Shown here one piece after another: positions 23,346 to 35,160 of a stretch of 64,000 nt of DNA (positions are counted from its first letter, which is position 1; every line of letters starts with the position of its first letter). This stretch comes from Impatiens glandulifera. Lineage: Eukaryota > Streptophyta > Magnoliopsida > Ericales > Balsaminaceae. The stretch spans positions 28,081,819 through 28,145,818 of the forward strand of contig NC_061868.1 of the NCBI RefSeq assembly GCF_907164915.1, given 5' to 3'. A program made the position numbers and the translations under genes. The notes below the pieces were generated by a model. It was not told where the DNA came from. It was given only the letters and a program-made list of their open reading frames with translations, and did no database searches.

Positions 23346-23689
23346 TTCACAGGTCTTTTAAAGAATCGTATACAAGCTTTTACATAATAGTAGTAATGGT
23401 TTTAATTTTATGTATAAATGACTTTACATGACTCTTTCAAGCATATAATTATTTTTTCAAAGATTTCAGGTCGTCAAAACTCTGTTATCTCCAAATTTGG
23501 TAAAGATTTTCTTATTCAAAACTCATTCCACTGTTCATCTATTAAATGAATATTATGAAACAAACAAACTACAATACTAAGAACAAAAAAATTTAAATAT
23601 GAAATCACCAATTTAGGAATGAAACTATTAAGTGTTGTTTAAAACAAGTCTAAACAAGGAGAAACAAAATTAAGTAAACATAGGATGCC

Positions 23690-24450
23690 ATTCACAAGTA
23701 GCAATAGATTCAAACAACCTTGTGTGAGAAACAACATATTCATCCAATGATGATGGCAGAGCAACTAGTGTTTCAAATAACCAATTGTCGGGAAAAACAA
23801 CATAAACCTCTTCTAAAGTCCTCGGTTAATTTTTGTTATCTATCTCCAGGTATACTATTAATGTTTTATCATCCCTTGGCTCAACAAATGGTTTATCCAT
23901 TTATTTAGTTCTACCTCCTCTAAAAATTACCAACCATTTGAGATCCCATTTGTTAACTGGGTAAAATTCCCCTACAAAAATAAAAGTGTAATTGTTGAAT
24001 AGTTTCGACAGATGAACAAACAAACAAAACAATTTTAGTTATGAACTCACATAATGAATGTACATAGAGGAGGAATCAGACCAAACTTACATTGTTCAAA
24101 TATCGAAGTCTTCCAGCTCTAGGACCACCTTGGGCCCCACGATTATCTTGCTTAACCTCATACGGTTCCTCATTAACATAACTTTTTGTTTTCATTGATA
24201 ATTTTATCCATGTACAAAAATAGTTTTTATTTAGTTTTCTATATGTGAAAATAAAATAAACTAATCGTGTTAAGAGAGACTCACAGTCAATTGTAAGGAC
24301 TCATCTCCCGTTCAATATTTCCTTGAGCACTATGAGAGTTTGGCCGCATGCACCATTAGCATCAGTGTAAGCTATAACATGAGTAACATCATCTCTCCAC
24401 CTCATAGACACCCTTGAACCACAAGTGAAAGCAAATTGCACCATCAACAA
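23690..24450 (-). pseudogene. Captured BRCA1-like tandem-BRCT gene fragment
   Basis: Three exon-like blocks on the minus strand. First, 24450-24285 after a CAG acceptor: FTCGSRVSMRW, DDVTHVIAYTDANGAC, then VLTID before a GTGAGT donor. Second, 24210-24091: WIKLSMKTKSYVNEEPYEV, ending at a GTAAGT donor. Third, 23971-23690 after a TTTTTGTAG acceptor: GEFYPVNKWDLKWLV, KTLIVYLEID, NWLFETLVAL and HTRLFESIA. The pattern VTHVIAxTDxNGAC, then LTIDWIK and YVxEEPYE, is that of the C-terminal BRCT pair of plant BRCA1. Stops (a TGA in block one, two TAA in block three) and a lost acceptor before block two show decay. Flanking palindrome arrays suggest transposon capture. Confidence 0.65.
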
Positions 24451-24459
24451 CTGCGTGAA

Positions 24460-25129
24460 AATAATAATATTATCTCTTAGAAGAACATGGTCATTACATT
24501 GAAAACTTACATAATATGGACAATATGGACATGGGTCAGTAATAGTACATTATATTCACTACATAATTGATTGGGAAAAAAATTTCATTCTTTGCCTATA
24601 GTGTTTGGGACGATTTCGTTGTTTATTGTCTGCATATTCAAAAAAGGTGCTTTGTTATTTACGAAAATAATTTTTTCCTACATCAGTAACTAGGCTTTCA
24701 TGGAAATAATATACAAAGCCCTAAGTAAGGTTTCCTAAATACGAACGATTTCATTGAACGTAACATTTTTGGAGTAGGATTTCCTAAATATGGATGAAAT
24801 AACGACCTCATTGTGCGTACGTAGGATTAGGGTTTCTGGTTTCATAAATATAAACAAAAGTTAACGATTTTGTTGCACGTACAATTTTTTAGACAGAGCT
24901 AAAGATCTTTAGGGAAAATATCTTTCAAGTAGAGTTCACGGAAAGGGCGCCGGTTTCGAATCGTCGTGAAAGAAGAAGTAGAAGCTTGAAGAGAGAGAGA
25001 GAGATGAATCTAAAACAAGTAGAAAATTGTAATGGAATTATAGTTTATATTATAAATTAGGATCGAAGCGCAACATGTTGAAGCAATAGTACGAACATGA
25101 GTGAAAATATTAAAGTTGTTAATATAAAT
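24460..25129. other. Noncoding stretch
   Basis: No gene. Two diverged copies of a GATTTCCTAAATA...GAACG segment lie at 24720-24900, and a short GA run at about 24993-25002. Confidence 0.5.
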
Positions 25130-25515
25130 GACGTAAGCACCACTAAGTAGCGCTTACTTCACTACTATATACATTGTACATACGTAGTGAAACAATCTTC
25201 CCTATGTAGTGCTTGTTTCACTACTATCTGCGTTATACATACGCAGTGAATCAATCTTCCCTACGTAACGCTTGCTTCACTACTATCCGCGATGTACATA
25301 CGTAGTGAAGCAATCTTCTCTACGTAGCACTTGCTTCACTACTATTTACGCTGTACATACGTAGTGAAACAATCTTCTCTAGTTAGCGCTATAATCACTA
25401 ATATAAGCGCTGTAAATAAATACTTAGCGAAGCAATCTTCACTTACTGATTGTTTCACTAATATAAGCGTTGTAAACACCTAGTGAAGGAATCTTCACTA
25501 ATCAGCACTTGTTCA
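25130..25515. repeat. GTGAAG/CTTCAC repeats, third array
   Basis: Six to seven units of about 60 bp: ACGTAGTGAAGCAATCTTC, then CTACGTAGCGCTTGCTTCAC and a spacer with TGTACATAC. The last units degrade. The GTGAAG, CTTCAC and TAGCGCTT elements are shared with the array at 19713, which fits the two sides of one element. Confidence 0.85.
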
Positions 25516-26214
25516 CCCTTTTCAATTCTCCAAAATAGTTTATATGATGATATAAATGTTATTACATTAGTGTTACTTGATTTACATTAACGTTTATATA
25601 TATAATATAAAATAATATAAAATATAAACCTAATGAAGGAATTTTCACGGATCAACGCTTGTTCACCTTTTTTAATTCTCCAGTGTGGTTTACATGATGA
25701 TACAAATGTTATTACATAAATGAATAAAAAAATTTACATTAGTGTTACTTGTTTTACCTTAACATTAATATATAATAATATAATATAATTAAAACAAATT
25801 AATTTAAATATATTTCCAAAGGAATTTAAAATATGTTGTTATATATATATTTAATGTATAATTATATAATTATATAAATTTTTAAATAATTTGTGAAAAT
25901 TTATTTCAATACATCACAAAAAAATTATGTATATTGAATATAAAAATATATATACATTATGAAATAATTTGTACAAATTCATTTGAATATATAACAAATA
26001 GAAATTATAATCATTCATAAAAATTAATTTAAATTTCTCACATCATAAAGTAATTATGAACATAATTTATGATTATTATTTTAAACAGATCAAAAATAAA
26101 ATTATACTAATTCATAATTATTATTTTATATATATCAGAAATAAAATTATATAAATTCTTATTTATTCATTTAAATAGATATGAAATAAAATTATAAACA
26201 TAATTTATAAATCG
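25516..26214. other. AT-rich noncoding stretch
   Basis: No gene. Two diverged copies of a segment containing CAATTCTCCA, ATGATATAAATGTTATTACAT and a TTACATT run occur at 25520-25600 and 25670-25760. Confidence 0.55.
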
Positions 26215-26400
26215 GAGTTAAATGAAGAAAGTTTCACTAAACAGTGCATATATTAACATTAGTTTTAAAATTGAGTCAAATGAAGTTCGCTTCACTAGAC
26301 AGTGCATCTATTTAAATCGGTTTTAAAACGGAGTCAAATGAGGCTAGCTTCACTCAATAGTGCATATATTTCGATCAGATTTACATGGAAATATTGATGT
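26215..26400. repeat. GTGAAG/CTTCAC-related repeats, fourth array
   Basis: Three units of about 60 bp: GAGTCAAATGAAG, then TTCACTA, ACAGTGCATATATT and TTTTAAAA. The spacing resembles the third array but the sequence is further diverged. It may mark the right edge of the MULE region. Confidence 0.7.
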
Positions 26401-26619
26401 AAAACGGTGTAGGTCGTCTCTTCATTGTTCATGTAAAACGGAGTGAAGCGAAGGAAACTTAACTCCTTTCCTCTTCTGCTGAACTCGGAATGAAATCCGG
26501 ATTCCGGTTCTCTTTTTTCCTAATTTCAACCCGACCATTAATTTATTATTATAATAATACTGCTGAAATCTAATTGGTCCGCACCAGGGGAACACCCCAT
26601 TCGGTAACAGAGGAACCCA

Positions 26620-26622
<3 letters not shown>

Positions 26623-26679
<57 letters not shown>

Positions 26680-26950
26680 TAATGTATCTATATATATAAT
26701 TAAGTAACTAATTAATTAATAATTATAAACATTATTTCATTTTATAATCATATATATATATATATATATAAATTAAAATTAATTGATATATCTCGATTAT
26801 TATAATATATATTTATTTAAATTTTCATCACTTATATTATAATTTTCATTTTATAAAAAATTTCAAATTATATAAATAAAAATTAATATATCTTTATTAT
26901 ATATATATATATTAATATTTTATTATAAATATATATAGTTAATTTATAAA

Positions 26951-26997
<47 letters not shown>
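26623..26997. repeat. (TA)n microsatellites and AT-rich DNA
   Basis: TA runs at 26623-26675 and 26955-26996, with shorter runs between them. Confidence 0.97.
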
Positions 26998-27001
<4 letters not shown>

Positions 27002-29580
27002 TATATTGATGCACTTAAATGGACACTTGAGCTATTATAATGTGATAGGTTGATTTGAACTAATATCTTAATAATACAAATAATATTTTTTTAAATTCTT
27101 TTTATTTTGAAATATAAAATGTAATTAAACTATAATTCTATATTTTTTTCAAATATAATAATTAAATTATAATTAAATATTAATTCATGTAGAATTGAAA
27201 TTAAAATTTTAATATTTCGTCAATTATACCTACCATTAAAGAAAGAAGTTGAGCCATCAACCATATCATTTTCCCGAACCTACAAGGTTTTTTTTAAATA
27301 TTTCGTCAACTATACCTACCAAATAATTTTTTATTGTTATATGATTTCAAATAAGAATAGATAAAGATATAACTAATTATATAAAAAAAATTATGTTTAT
27401 TATATAGATATTACATTTAACTTATAAGAAAACTAAAAAAATTATAATAATAATAATATAAGATAATATTGACATTATCATAATTTATCTTATTGTGATA
27501 ATATTTTACAAATATATTATTTATATTCTAATATCTTCCTCAAACTCAAGATGGAAAACGCTTGAGATTGAAGACAGTCGAGATGTTGAAATGTTGATGA
27601 TATATTCTTCAAATTTCATAAATTCGTGAGCTTCATCCAGTTACAGGATGTCAATTTGTTGACTAATAAACCAACGAAGAGGTTAAATCAAGTGGGCATT
27701 GAATGCTGGGGTGAAACAATAACTAAATGAACTCCGAAGTTACTCGTGAGTCTCGAGATCCATCAAATTAATGACGAAGATGTCCGTGTGTTGCATAAAA
27801 TAAAACCAGTAAAGAGATCGAATCCCATGGGCATAAAATGTTTGGCTGAAGCAACAACTAAAATAAAAACTTAGAGAATATGATAGACGAAAAAAAGTAA
27901 GAACATCAACATAATATGATTGACTGAAGCAACAACTAAAATTAAAACTTAAAATATGATTGCCGAAAAAATAAAAACACCAACATAATTATTTGAAAAT
28001 AAACAAATATTATTAAAATATAATAATAATTAATAGAGTATTATTAAAGTCTTTTATCCATGACTAAAGTAATCATTAATTGAGGCAATGGAATACTAGA
28101 TTTTATAGCTCAAGAATAAAACTTTAGCTCTGATATCATGTCAGAATAAATAGAGAAGTAGAAGCAACTAAAAATCACAAAATTTTGTATCTCAAAACAA
28201 TAATAAAGCTCTAATACTATGTCAGAATAAAGATAGACATTTCCTTAAACATATAAGGAAACTAATATAATATAAAGTAATATTAATATTATCATAATTC
28301 TTAATTATAAATATATTATTTTATATTCTAACTATAAAGTTTATTAGAAAATCCAAGAAAAAATAAGTGAAAGTTCACAAGCACACTGTGTTTGTGTCAA
28401 AATAATGAAAGATTAAGTTTAAAAAAATACATAACACTGAAAGGTCAATGACAATACTCTATAATTTAATTTAAGTATTTTGGTCTTATTTCATACTTAT
28501 AATTAAATTAACTTTCAAAAGAGGACAATACTCTATAATTTAATTAATTAATCTTTATCTAGTTGACTTCAAATATTGGGCATGGTATAAAATTTGAACA
28601 AGGCTCATAAAATAGACAATAAAAATGTTAAATTTATCATATAGCAACTAGAATTGTGAGTTTAATTTGTCATTTGATAAATCATGTTAAGTAAAATATT
28701 AAAATTTTAATAAAATTATTATTTGTATTATTATTTATTAGTAGTCTATTTAGGACAATATTAATAAAATAAAATTTTCATTGACACAAAACAAAATTAA
28801 TTGTTTTGAAAAGGCATATTATATATATCAAGGTTAAAACATTATTTAGGGACTTAATTATTATTTCTTAAATGTTAAGTTAATGTGACCAGCCATGAAT
28901 GTTAAAGTAAAGCCAATAGATTGCCCTAAAATACACGTTGAAAACAACCTACACTAATATTTTAATTAGTCAACTTGAAATATCATTGATCATGAAAAAA
29001 TATCAATTATTATAATACAAGTGGTGTCATTTATTATCCAAATACATTAAATCAAAAGTCAAAATTATTAAATGCTTAAATTTTTAAAAAAATATATTGA
29101 GATCTATTTGTGGCATCGTCACTATCATATAATGGGCCTAACTTTAATGTGTCTTTTTATTTATATCAAGTTATAATTTTACATTTTTGTTATTATTTGT
29201 CCACATCCTTCCACAAAAGATCGGAATCATTATTCTAATTCAAACAATTCTTCAAAAATATAATGGAGATGTTAACAATTATTCTATTGGAGCCCGGGGG
29301 TATTAATATTTTTTGCTTGGAAAACAAATTTTTTTTTTCAAATAGATACTAATATTCATTCAAACTAATTCTTAGTTATAAAATAATATTTCATGTAAAT
29401 AAGGATTAGTTTGATTAAGCTTATAAATACATAAAATTCATGTATGTCTGGTAAACTGTCACCCTAATTAAAAACTAAAAGGGGACGCAAATAAATAAAA
29501 TTAGAATATTGTATTTAAAGACAAGTCACTTTCTCCCTCTCTCATACCGTTGGATTGTGGATGATCTAGTTTTTTTTATA

Positions 29581-29613
<33 letters not shown>

Positions 29614-31556
29614 GAAAATGGTGTTAATTTATAGAATGTAGTACATAATTATTTAACAAGACTAATTTGATTAAGTTTATAAATTCATAAAATTGAGTCG
29701 ATGATATAGTAACATTAACTAATAAATTAAACAATCCTTTTGTTTAGTACACAGTTCTTTTCTTCACATGAATTAGTCTAGATATAAAGTTTTTGATTAC
29801 TTAAAATTACTTATAATAGTATCAAAAAAGTTCTTACTTCTCAAAATTAAGACTTATAACTTTTAGAGTCATGTGCTAAAAGCCTTCAATTATTATTGAA
29901 AAAAAATGGCCCAATTGATCACAAGTAAATGGAGATTTATGAGAATGAATTTAAATTTATTTATGAATACTACAAATATTTAATATTATTATTATTATTA
30001 TTATATATAATAATTGACATATAATTAATATATATATATATATTATAAATAGAATGGTTTTAATTAATTTATTAATGAATTATTTTTTAATTATTTATAT
30101 TTTATACAAATAAAAGAAATTGAGATGGAGGAGAATAATTATTGTGACATTATGAATATTTATTGGTGGTTCTAAAATATATATGGATGGGTGGTATTTT
30201 TACAAACCAATTTGTCACCATGTTTTATTGTATACAAAGATTTGTTTTTGTACAAAATATTATAAAATTCTGATATTTTTTACGAAATTATTCTTTAGTT
30301 ATTTTGAAAGAAATTTTGTAATCGATATAAGATAATTAATCTTGAACTAGCTCTTTTAAGTTCCATTATTTAACTATCGTTTTTTAGAAACTGTGTTTTA
30401 GATTTTATCGTTTGATTATTAGTTTGATCAGCGTTAGAGATGTTTAAAAGACATTTAGTCTTAATAGAAATGTATAAAGATAAAAGATTCTGACATTGAA
30501 GTTAATGAAAAAACGGATATTAAAAAAATAAACATGTCTAGATTAGCATTCAAACCAAGCACCACGAGTAAATCCTATACCATTCTTTAACAATTCTCAC
30601 TTTGTTGAATCGTCAATAACTGTTACATGTTTATGTTGGTGAATTAGTGTTTGATTTTTTTTACTACTAAGACTTACCCCTTAATTATTTTTAATCTTAA
30701 TACTAAGTAATCCAAAATATGAACAAGTGTTTAATTACTTATGTAAAACAATTTTGAATAATTAGTACGTCTACCCGTATACTTTAATCGCCGTCCAAGA
30801 ATGTCTATACTCATTAATTATATTTGGCATAAAACTTGTCATTTTGCATTGTAATTAAAACTTGTGGGTCTTAATTCTTTAGTATTTTTTTTTATATATT
30901 TTAGTATTTATAAATAATAAAAATATGGAAGAGAGAAAAATAATTGAGTTAAGAAAAGAAAAAGTAGTTTCAGGATCAAATGACTGTAATTTGGTGGAGT
31001 GCTTAACAAACTCTTTTAAGTACATTTTGGATGGACTAAAGGCATAAGTGTTATGTTAATTTTTAGTTTTTGGGCTTTGATAGACCCTAATAACCTAGGA
31101 GAAATGAGCCTAAGGCAAAATGTTTATGAGAAAAGATATGTATTTAGCATGTGAAATATTTTTGTATCATTTAATTGACAATTTTAGAAAAAAAATCCAA
31201 AGGAAAATGTGATGGGTGAGACAAAATCAATAATTTGTGCAAGATTAAGTATAATTAATTTTCACTAACTTAATTACCGTTTTGTTAGTAAATTAAGTTT
31301 TCATTACAAGAGTTAGAATTAATCATCTGTCTAAGGACGTGATATAATTCAACCAATTTTAAAAGTGTTAATTTATTAATAATTTTTGTAAAATGAATTT
31401 GCTGAAAAAAATATTTTGGTGGAATAAGTGTGTTTTTTTGGAAAATGGTATAATTGTCAATAAACAATATTTTTTTTTTATGTATGCTGCATACCAGTAG
31501 GACTTGTGAATATGGAATATTGGCATACACTACATATGTCAAAGAGACAAAGAATG
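26998..31556. other. AT-rich intergenic DNA without genes
   Basis: No ORF with recognisable content. The sequence is strongly AT-rich with an (ATT)n run at 29580-29612. At 28120-28145 and 28210-28235 are two copies of AGCTCTGATATCATGTCAGA (the second mutated); on the minus strand each reads like an LTR end plus a mutated TGGTATCAGAGCT primer site, so 27540-28260 may be an old copia remnant. Confidence 0.55.
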
Positions 31557-32030
31557 TGTTACGGGCTGCTCATCAAAAACCTCGGTCCTAAAATATTTTA
31601 TTCATCCGTCTCTCGGCCCAAGTGTCTATACGGGCCTGTTTATGTTTTTTATGGAATAATTCTGTTTTGTTTACTTTCTCTTTTATCTTTCTTTGAAACC
31701 GAATTCTGCTATGTTGGAAGTTTGTTGTAACCGAATACTCTTGGGTAAATCAGCCTCTTTAAATGGTGATGCCCACCCCACTTTTTGGGGCTATGAATTG
31801 AATATTTTGGAACTTGGTGTTTAAGTTATCTCTCGGCCCTCCTCCCCCTTCTTGGACCGCTAGGTGTGATCTAGTGGTATTTCTCTCCTCCCCTTCGGCT
31901 CTTCTCTCCCTAACCTCGAATTCTCCTCTAATTCTATGTCCGCTGCGCTAGAGTGTTGAATTCCATCATCAAGAACCCGTTTCTTGAATTAAAGAACTTG
32001 AAAGGCTCGGCCATAATTAAAGTCCTAACA
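31557..32030 (+). repeat. 5' LTR of TR-GAG element
   Basis: 474 bp, from TGTTACGGGC to GTCCTAACA (TG...CA ends). It has an extra TC near 31612 relative to the 3' LTR, and the substitutions GGGCCTG/GGGCCCG and TCTGCTATG/TCTGTTATG. TTTAAATGG at about 31757 could serve as TATA box. Confidence 0.97.
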
Positions 32031-32033
32031 TCT

Positions 32034-32045
32034 TGGTATCAGAGC
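32034..32045 (+). other. Primer-binding site of TR-GAG element
   Basis: TGGTATCAGAGC, three nucleotides after the LTR end, complementary to initiator-Met tRNA. Confidence 0.92.
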
Positions 32046-32060
32046 TGGCCGATTCTCAAC

Positions 32061-34061
32061 ATGGTAGAAACTCGCCAGCAATCGGAAATGGATGCGCTCA
32101 AGGCCCTGATTGAAAACTTGTCCCAGCAAACAGCAGCAATGCAAGCTGCCATAGACCGTAGATTTGATGTTGCTGAAGAAAGAATGGCGGCCCTTGAAAG
32201 CGGGGCATCTGGAAACGTGCAAGAACCCCGCCACAGACCCTATGATGATAATTCTTGCCACGGTCCTTCACCATTTAGGCCCCCGCACCCTGGCCAGAAC
32301 CGCGATCAACACTATGCTCCTCCTACTCGGCTAACCAAGGTCGATTTTCCTCGGTTTGATGGGTCGGATGTCGAGGGCTGGCTAATTTTTGCCGAGCAAT
32401 TTTTCAGAGTGGACAAAACTAAGGATGCCACTAAATTAGAAATTGCCCCAATTCATTTTTCTGGAAAAGCAAGAATGTGGTACGGGTCATATCTTCAAAA
32501 CCGAAATCATATGGAGGCCCTATCTTGGGCCGTGTTCAAGAGAGACCTTATGACTCAATTCGGGCCATCTATACATGATACACCAATGAGACAGCTAATG
32601 AATTTAAAACAGGTTGGGTCGGTTCAAGAATATAACCTCCGGTACATGTCGATCTCTCAAAAGTTATTACATATGCCAAGGGACTACGTCATTGATTGTT
32701 ATTTGTCCGGTCTAAGGGAAGAAATTGCAAACTGCATCAGGCTGCGATTTCCAAATTCTTTAAACGAAGCAATGGCCATGGCTAAAGTCCAAGAAGCAAC
32801 ATATCGGTCCTTAATGAGCAGTGGTAACTTGTACAGCGCTGAAGCATCATTGCTGCCCACGCCATCCAATACCAACACAGCCGGGCCGAGCACCAATACT
32901 GACTTCAAGAATTCATCGTATGGGTCCTCTTCCAATGCAAACCAGGGCCATGTTAAGCAATTAGACTCAGCCTCAATGGATGAAAAGCGAAAGAAGGGTC
33001 TATGCTATTCTTGCAATGAAAAATGGCAACCAAACCATAGGTGTAAATCAAAGTTATTCATGGTTTCGGCCAATCAAGAAGATCAAGAACCTGACCAAGA
33101 ACCTATTTTGGATGATTTACCTTCACTGCTCGGCTCAAGGGATGAACCAGCCATATCCTTACATGCCCTGACCAGGTCTAAAGCCTTCCAAACGCTCCAG
33201 ATTCTTGGCAAAGTTGGGAACCTGCCGGTGGTGATCTTGATCGATACAGGAAGCACCCACAATTTTATCAACAGCAGGATTTTGGAGAAAATAGACCACA
33301 AAAGCATAGAAACCCAGGTACAATCGGTTAGAGTGGTTGATGGATTTAATGTTTTATGTTCTAGTGTTTGCAAGGACTTGAAGTGGTCGATGGAAGGCAA
33401 TGAATACCAAACAGAAATGAAGGTAATTTCCATGGACGGTTATGATATTGTGTTGGGAATTGAATGGTTGATCACTCTAGGCCCGTCTTCTTGGGACTTT
33501 GAAAAGCTGGCCCTATCCTATGATAAGCAAGACAGAACCACGGTCCTTAAAGGGATTCCTCGGTCGCAGGCCAGTTTGATGCATGGAAACCAGTTGGAAA
33601 AGACCTTAGAGGAATATATTGTTGCTGCCAAAATGCAAGTAAAGAGTAAGCCCGAAGGCCAAACTGTTTCACTTGCTGCAATGACCTTGGAAGATATTCC
33701 TAATGATCTAATTAGAAGCTATGGTTCATTCGATGCTGCTGTTATGCTGGTTCGGGAAAAAGACTTGGCCTGGATTTTTGAGCCAAGTATGGAGTTTAAT
33801 CGAAGTTGGAAGAAATTATTTTTGCACCAGGCGCTGGGGACATTGCAGCAACCAAGGCCAGCTCTAAACACTGAAAAACTCGACCTTGGGTGCACAGAAA
33901 TTCTAGACAGGGGCGGAGTGGCAAGCGACCCAGCAGCGCAAAGGACCGCAAGGACCCGGCCAGTTCCACTACTGAAGCGATTCTGCCGAAAGTTTTTTGT
34001 GAAAATACGGTCTTATGCTGCGACCTTTGCTGAATGTGCCGAAGCCCGACCGAAGCAATAG
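32061..34061 (+). CDS. Ty3-type gag-protease protein, intact
   Basis: The start is taken at the ATG at 32061 (MVETRQQSEMDAL), the first Met after the primer site; the longer frame reaches upstream only through LTR. The product is 666 aa. Domains: coiled coil (about 1-50); retrotrans_gag core (about 90-240; FPRFDGSDVEGWLIFAEQFF, WYGSYL, YLSGLREEIANCIRL); zinc knuckle CYSCNEKWQPNHRC (about 315-328); retropepsin-like protease with catalytic VVILIDTGSTHNFIN (about 389-403) and DIVLGIEWL (about 463-471). It continues past where RT would begin into a short tail (LGTLQQPRPALNTEKL, RGGVAS) near the purine tract, as if RT-RH-IN had been deleted in frame. No stops. It probably forms particles and processes itself. 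Confidence 0.9.
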   Translation: MVETRQQSEMDALKALIENLSQQTAAMQAAIDRRFDVAEERMAALESGASGNVQEPRHRPYDDNSCHGPSPFRPPHPGQNRDQHYAPPTRLTKVDFPRFDGSDVEGWLIFAEQFFRVDKTKDATKLEIAPIHFSGKARMWYGSYLQNRNHMEALSWAVFKRDLMTQFGPSIHDTPMRQLMNLKQVGSVQEYNLRYMSISQKLLHMPRDYVIDCYLSGLREEIANCIRLRFPNSLNEAMAMAKVQEATYRSLMSSGNLYSAEASLLPTPSNTNTAGPSTNTDFKNSSYGSSSNANQGHVKQLDSASMDEKRKKGLCYSCNEKWQPNHRCKSKLFMVSANQEDQEPDQEPILDDLPSLLGSRDEPAISLHALTRSKAFQTLQILGKVGNLPVVILIDTGSTHNFINSRILEKIDHKSIETQVQSVRVVDGFNVLCSSVCKDLKWSMEGNEYQTEMKVISMDGYDIVLGIEWLITLGPSSWDFEKLALSYDKQDRTTVLKGIPRSQASLMHGNQLEKTLEEYIVAAKMQVKSKPEGQTVSLAAMTLEDIPNDLIRSYGSFDAAVMLVREKDLAWIFEPSMEFNRSWKKLFLHQALGTLQQPRPALNTEKLDLGCTEILDRGGVASDPAAQRTARTRPVPLLKRFCRKFFVKIRSYAATFAECAEARPKQ

Positions 34062-34130
34062 TTTTGAAGTTGAAGATGCATATTAGAGGCTGACCAGTCC
34101 GCGTTCTTTTCGTCGAGGGCGACGAACTTC

Positions 34131-34144
34131 GAAGGGGGGGATAA
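34131..34144 (+). other. Polypurine tract of TR-GAG element
   Basis: GAAGGGGGGGATAA directly before the 3' LTR. Confidence 0.9.
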
Positions 34145-34616
34145 TGTTACGGGCTGCTCATCAAAAACCTCGGTCCTAAAATATTTTATTCATCCGTCTC
34201 GGCCCAAGTGTCTATACGGGCCCGTTTATGTTTTTTATGGAATAATTCTGTTTTGTTTACTTTCTCTTTTATCTTTCTTTGAAACCGAATTCTGTTATGT
34301 TGGAAGTTTGTTGTAACCGAATACTCTTGGGTAAATCAGCCTCTTTAAATGGTGATGCCCACCCCACTTTTTGGGGCTATGAATTGAATATTTTGGAACT
34401 TGGTGTTTAAGTTATCTCTCGGCCCTCCTCCCCCTTCTTGGACCGCTAGGTGTGATCTAGTGGTATTTCTCTCCTCCCCTTCGGCTCTTCTCTCCCTAAC
34501 CTCGAATTCTCCTCTAATTCTATGTCCGCTGCGCTAGAGTGTTGAATTCCATCATCAAGAACCCGTTTCTTGAATTAAAGAACTTGAAAGGCTCGGCCAT
34601 AATTAAAGTCCTAACA
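34145..34616 (+). repeat. 3' LTR of TR-GAG element
   Basis: 472 bp, near-identical to the 5' LTR (two substitutions, one 2-bp deletion), followed by the target duplication GAATG. Confidence 0.97.
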
Positions 34617-34987
34617 GAATGTTAGGATGAGGTGATGGTACAAAACAAATATTAGGACATGATGATTGTGAACACAAAAAAAAATTTGTGACTCAAAACT
34701 CTAATATACTATTCTTAGAGTTCTAACCATAATCCTAACATGCCAAAAAAAAAAAAATCTAAATTACTTAGAAAGTAAATGATTTGCTTTCATCGTTTTG
34801 GTATTTGTGAACATTATTAGTGTGTGAGATATTCTTGCATATTTAAGGATGTGACACAAAGAGTATGTTCTAGTTGGAACTTCTCTTTATGAATAGCAAC
34901 CACTTCCTATCACCTAATTACCCCCACAATGAAAACTCTAAGAATTGGAGGTAAAAATATGTTGGGGCCATAAAAAATAAAGTATAA

Positions 34988-35160
34988 TTTTTTTTTTTTT
35001 GAGAACGCTGGGTTCCGCTACTCTTATGGAGTGCGACTAATCCCCGCGGGTTAAGTATATAGCCCGCAAACATACTTAACCAATTAACCAGGCGCAGAAC
35101 TTACCGTCTGACGGGCTCGAACCCAGGACTCATGGAGGCCTTGGGGATATCCACATAAAA
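34988..35160 (-). mobile_element. tRNA-like SINE
   Basis: On the minus strand a pol III B-box GGTTCGAGCCC (35113-35124) is followed by about 110 nt of SINE-like body (with CGCGGGGATTAGTCG, a motif seen in plant SINEs) and a 13-nt A tail (34988-35000). The A box is not clear, so the 5' end may be truncated. CATAAAAAAT occurs on both sides (about 34970 and 35153) and could be a target duplication, though the left copy does not abut the tail. Confidence 0.62.

Larger units (their letters stand above)
31557..34616 (+). mobile_element. Complete TR-GAG-type (non-autonomous Ty3-like) LTR retrotransposon
   Basis: A 3060-bp element with 474-bp and 472-bp LTRs, initiator-Met PBS, one gag-protease ORF and a polypurine tract, flanked by the 5-bp duplication GAATG (31552-31556, 34617-34621). 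It has no reverse transcriptase, RNase H or integrase. LTRs with gag alone define the TR-GAG class (family knowledge). The LTRs differ by two substitutions and one 2-bp indel, so insertion is recent. Enzymes must have come from an autonomous relative. Confidence 0.93.
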
